From positions 1 through 7,254 of the forward strand of contig JAABSK010000135.1 in NCBI GenBank assembly GCA_011390435.1: DNA of 7,254 nucleotides, in the 5' to 3' direction. Below are positions 4,896 through 7,254 of the stretch, piece after piece. Source of the DNA: Desulfobacteraceae bacterium (GTDB lineage: Bacteria > Desulfobacterota > Desulfobacteria > Desulfobacterales > Desulfobacteraceae). The notes under the pieces were generated by a model, which saw only the letters and a program-made list of their open reading frames with translations, did no database searches and was not told the DNA's origin. Position numbers and translations under genes: made by a program. Numbering within the stretch: position 1 is the stretch's first letter; every line of letters starts with the position of its first letter.

Positions 4896-5216
4896 TTGAG
4901 CAAAACGTGGAAACAGAAAAACGAAGAGCGGGCAGAATTTTGGAAAGCACATCTCCAGCAATGGTCTGGAACCGGTCTTTCTCAGAGAGAATATTGCCGT
5001 CAGAACGACCTGAGACCCAACCGGTTTACTTATTGGAAGATCAAATTCGCTAAAAAGAATATGCCGGTTGAACTGGTTCAGGTTCCGTTGCCAGTTCGGT
5101 TCACCCCCAAAGGGTTAAGGCTTAATATTGGCAAAGGTCTTCAGATCGAGATTCCAGATGATTTTTCCACTGATACACTTGAACGGGTATTGATGACCCT
5201 GAAAGTTGTATCATGA
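4896..5216 (+). CDS. tnpA: IS66 TnpA (Orf1) accessory transposition protein
   Basis: Protein of 106 residues from a TTG codon, with a strong AAGGAGGT before it. The N-terminal half (W-K-A-H-L-Q-Q-W-S-G-T-G-L-S-Q-R-E-Y-C-R-Q-N, then FTYWKIK) is the helix-turn-helix-like DNA-binding region of IS66 TnpA proteins, in which W..SGLS..eYCr is characteristic. The C-terminal part (LRLNIGKGLQIEIPDDFSTDTLERVLMTL) matches the family's usual ending. In IS66 elements TnpA, TnpB and TnpC are all needed for efficient transposition. The gene overlaps tnpB by four bases (ATGA), pointing to translational coupling. Confidence 0.92.
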   Translation: MSKTWKQKNEERAEFWKAHLQQWSGTGLSQREYCRQNDLRPNRFTYWKIKFAKKNMPVELVQVPLPVRFTPKGLRLNIGKGLQIEIPDDFSTDTLERVLMTLKVVS

Positions 5217-5557
5217 ATTTTCCTTCAGGTATCAAGGTTTTTTTGGCACTGGGTGCAACGGATATGCGAAAGGCCATTAACGGATTGTCTTTGATTGTCA
5301 GTGAACAGATGCAACTGGATATATTTGCCGGTCATCTATTCGTGTTCTGCAACCGATCGCAGACAATTTTAAAGATTTTATACTGGGATAAGAATGGTTT
5401 TTGCCTGTGGCAGAAACGGCTTGAAAAAGACCGGTTTAAATGGCCTAAAACAGCAGGGGATGTTATAGATATCACAAGCCGGGAACTCTCCTGGCTGGTT
5501 GACGGATTGAACATCGATCAGGCCCATAAACCCTTGAAATATTCTATGATTTTTTGA
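5213..5557 (+). CDS. tnpB: IS66 TnpB (Orf2) accessory transposition protein
   Basis: Protein of 114 residues, full length for the IS66 Orf2 family. The signature motifs are all present: KVFLALGATDMRKAINGL near the start, F-A-G-H-L-F-V-F-C-N-R, then LKILYWDKNGFCLWQKRLEKDRFKWP, and ITSRELSWLVDGLNI near the end. Its exact biochemical role is not established, though it is required for IS66 transposition. The start codon overlaps the tnpA stop as ATGA. A 44-base gap separates it from tnpC. Confidence 0.95.
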   Translation: MNFPSGIKVFLALGATDMRKAINGLSLIVSEQMQLDIFAGHLFVFCNRSQTILKILYWDKNGFCLWQKRLEKDRFKWPKTAGDVIDITSRELSWLVDGLNIDQAHKPLKYSMIF

Positions 5558-5601
5558 CATTAAAACTATGAAAAACCCTGTGGTTATGCTATATACAGAT
5601 C

Positions 5602-7167
5602 ATGACTGAAGAGACTCTGACACATGCTGACACCCTTGATGACCTTAAAAAATCCGCACTGGATTTATTCAGGCAAAATCAGATGTATCAATCAGAAATT
5701 AAAATCCTCCAGGAACAGATAAAATGTCTACAGGATAAACTCTTCGGCAGGAAATCGGAAAAAACTCCCAGGGATGACAACCAGCTTTCTCTTTTTGAAA
5801 TGCCGGAACCCGATCTTCCTATTCTGGAGGAGCTGGAAACTGTAAAAATTGCCGAGCATACCCGAAAAAAAAGCGGCCGCAAACCCTTACCGGCAAATCT
5901 GCCCCGCATCGATGTTGTTCATGAACTCACTGAGGATGAAAGGCAATGCAACTGTGGCTGTCTCAAGGATCGCATCGGCCAGGAAGTATCTGAACAACTG
6001 GATTATATCCCTGCAAAAGTCCGGGTGATCCGAAATATTCGGTATAAATATGCCTGCAAAAACTGTGAGGGGGTTGAAGATGAAAACCCTACGGTGTCCA
6101 TTGCCAGGATGCCGGATCAGATGATCCCAAAAAGTATCGCAACTCCCGGGCTTCTTGCCCATATCCTGACTGCAAAGTTTGCAGATGCTCTGCCATTTTA
6201 TCGTCAGGAAAAACAATTTACCAGGATCGGCATTGAGCTTGCCCGATCCACCATGTGCAACTGGGCCATGAAGGTCTCCGATGCCTGTGATATCATCATT
6301 GACATGATGAAAAAAGATATTCTGGCAGGACCGCTTATTGGAATCGATGAAACCCCGCTTCAAGTGTTAAAAGGTCCCCGGAAATCAAAATCCTATATGT
6401 GGGTTTTTAAGGGCGGTCCACCGGACAAAAATATTATTCTGTTTGAATATCACCCGACAAGATCCGGAGATGTTGCATCTCTGTTTTTGAATGGCTATAA
6501 AGGTGTCGTTCAAACAGACGGGTATGTTGGATATGATTTTCTGGATACCCAAAAAGAAATCCGCCATGTTGGGTGCTGGGTTCATGCCCGCAGAAAGTTT
6601 AAAGAAGTGACCAAAGCGGCTGGAAACAAGACCGGTTTGCCAGGTAACGCAAGCTCTGCGTTAAAATACATCAGCAGGCTGTATAAAATCGAAAAAGAAG
6701 CCCGTGAAAAAAATCTGTCGCCAGGACAACTGTATGAACAAAGGCAATCACTGGCAGTCCCGATTCTTGACGAGTTTAAAAAATGGCTTGATGCAAGAGT
6801 AGAAAAAGTCCCACCCAAAAGCCTGCTTGGGAAGGCCATTCATTACACCCTCAGCCAATGGCATCGTCTGATCCAGTACACAAAAGACGGTATCACCAGA
6901 CCAGACAACAATCTGGTTGAAAATGCCATCCGGCCTTTTGTAGTAGGACGAAAGAACTGGCTGTTCTCTGATACCGTCCAGGGGGCTCGGGCCAGCGCAC
7001 TGATCTACAGTTTGATCGAAACAGCAAAATCAAACGGTCTGGAGCCATACTGGTATCTGAAATATCTGTTCGAACAGTTGCCCGGAGCGATGACAGAAGA
7101 AGACTTCAGAGCACTGCTCCCATACAACGTCGATAAAAATCAGCTGGCTGGGCCTACGGTCAGTTGA
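5602..7167 (+). CDS. tnpC: IS66 TnpC, DDE transposase
   Basis: Protein of 521 residues, normal IS66 transposase length. Residues about 10-55 form the leucine-zipper-like coiled coil, followed by K-L-F-G-R-K-S-E-K. A Cys-rich zinc-finger-like region has Cys116, Cys118, Cys120, then Cys152 and Cys155. The catalytic domain has Asp249 in IGIDETPL, Asp306 in QTDGYVGYD and Glu440 in NNLVENAIRPFVVGRKNW, giving an intact DDE triad. The end (SLIETAKSNGLEPYWYLKYLFEQLP) is the IS66 C-terminal segment. No frameshift or stop interrupts it, so the element is potentially active. The ATG at 5602 has no clear Shine-Dalgarno sequence, unlike tnpA; translation may depend on coupling or be weak. The stop TGA ends two bases before the right inverted repeat. 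Confidence 0.96.
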   Translation: MTEETLTHADTLDDLKKSALDLFRQNQMYQSEIKILQEQIKCLQDKLFGRKSEKTPRDDNQLSLFEMPEPDLPILEELETVKIAEHTRKKSGRKPLPANLPRIDVVHELTEDERQCNCGCLKDRIGQEVSEQLDYIPAKVRVIRNIRYKYACKNCEGVEDENPTVSIARMPDQMIPKSIATPGLLAHILTAKFADALPFYRQEKQFTRIGIELARSTMCNWAMKVSDACDIIIDMMKKDILAGPLIGIDETPLQVLKGPRKSKSYMWVFKGGPPDKNIILFEYHPTRSGDVASLFLNGYKGVVQTDGYVGYDFLDTQKEIRHVGCWVHARRKFKEVTKAAGNKTGLPGNASSALKYISRLYKIEKEAREKNLSPGQLYEQRQSLAVPILDEFKKWLDARVEKVPPKSLLGKAIHYTLSQWHRLIQYTKDGITRPDNNLVENAIRPFVVGRKNWLFSDTVQGARASALIYSLIETAKSNGLEPYWYLKYLFEQLPGAMTEEDFRALLPYNVDKNQLAGPTVS

Positions 7168-7168
7168 G

Positions 7169-7189
7169 TGGGGTTTAAACACCGCTTAC
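7169..7189 (-). repeat. IS66 right terminal inverted repeat
   Basis: Read on the minus strand it starts GTAAGCGGTGTTTAAAC and ends CCCA, matching the left repeat at 19 of 21 positions. It starts immediately after the tnpC stop codon. Confidence 0.9.
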
Positions 7190-7254
7190 TTTTCGGCAGC
7201 TAAACCATCTTGTCTTGGTTATTTGAAACTGATTACCTGAAGCCCGAAATCATC
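7190..7254. other. Right flank of the IS66 insertion
   Basis: The final 65 bases lie outside the element. No gene, hairpin with a T tract or recognisable repeat is seen. The first five bases (TTTTC) resemble the start of the 8 bases outside the left end. Confidence 0.6.

Larger units (their letters stand above)
4820..7189 (+). mobile_element. Complete IS66-family insertion sequence, 2370 bp
   Basis: The element has terminal inverted repeats of 21 bp with two mismatches and the family's GTAAGCG ends. It contains the three genes in IS66 order, tnpA-tnpB-tnpC, all intact. Size and gene order are typical of IS66. The element is inserted in intergenic DNA 176 bases after a terminator, transcribed in the same direction as the preceding gene. 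The 8 bases outside the left end (TTTTCTTT) and the right end (TTTTCGGC) agree at only the first five positions, so a clean 8-bp target duplication is not seen. Confidence 0.93.

Overview
The window looks like a chromosomal segment from a sulfate-reducing-type deltaproteobacterium (Desulfobacteraceae-like). This is an inference from three things: two adjacent genes with in-frame TGA codons that read as selenoproteins, a long acetyl-CoA hydrolase/CoA-transferase family enzyme, and an IS66 element with a moderate-GC, AAGGAGG-rich translation style. No rRNA or tRNA gene, CRISPR array or phage gene is visible.

Layout. At 1-53 there may be the last codons of an upstream membrane protein. At 68-772 (+) lies a secreted DUF1573 protein, followed by a weak terminator. 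Converging on it from the minus strand is a two-gene operon (1533 down to 787). Ordinary ORF calling breaks or misses both genes because each contains one TGA. The first (1111-1533) is a peroxiredoxin/thioredoxin-fold protein whose active site reads W-Sec-P-F-C, a UxxC motif. The second (787-1080) is a HesB/IscA-like protein in which Sec replaces the conserved Cys of the GxGC motif. Each has an AAGGAGG ribosome binding site and a stem-loop at the expected distance after the UGA (candidate bacterial SECIS). A good sigma70-type promoter precedes the operon. Divergent from it is a csaA-type tRNA-binding-domain chaperone gene (1699-2040, +).

After a 258-bp intergenic region with a sigma54-like -24/-12 candidate comes a 724-residue acetyl-CoA hydrolase/transferase family protein (2329-4503, +). 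It is closed by a perfect 18-bp palindrome and then a classical rho-independent terminator.

A complete IS66-family element occupies 4820-7189. It carries 21-bp imperfect terminal inverted repeats, tnpA (TTG start), tnpB (ATGA overlap with tnpA) and tnpC with an intact DDE triad. It sits downstream of the terminator, in what looks like non-coding DNA, and its flanks do not form a perfect 8-bp target duplication.

The most interesting part is the paired selenoprotein operon at 787-1533. A standard annotation would report it as two fragments plus an empty stretch. The rest is ordinary housekeeping or metabolic content plus a transposon.
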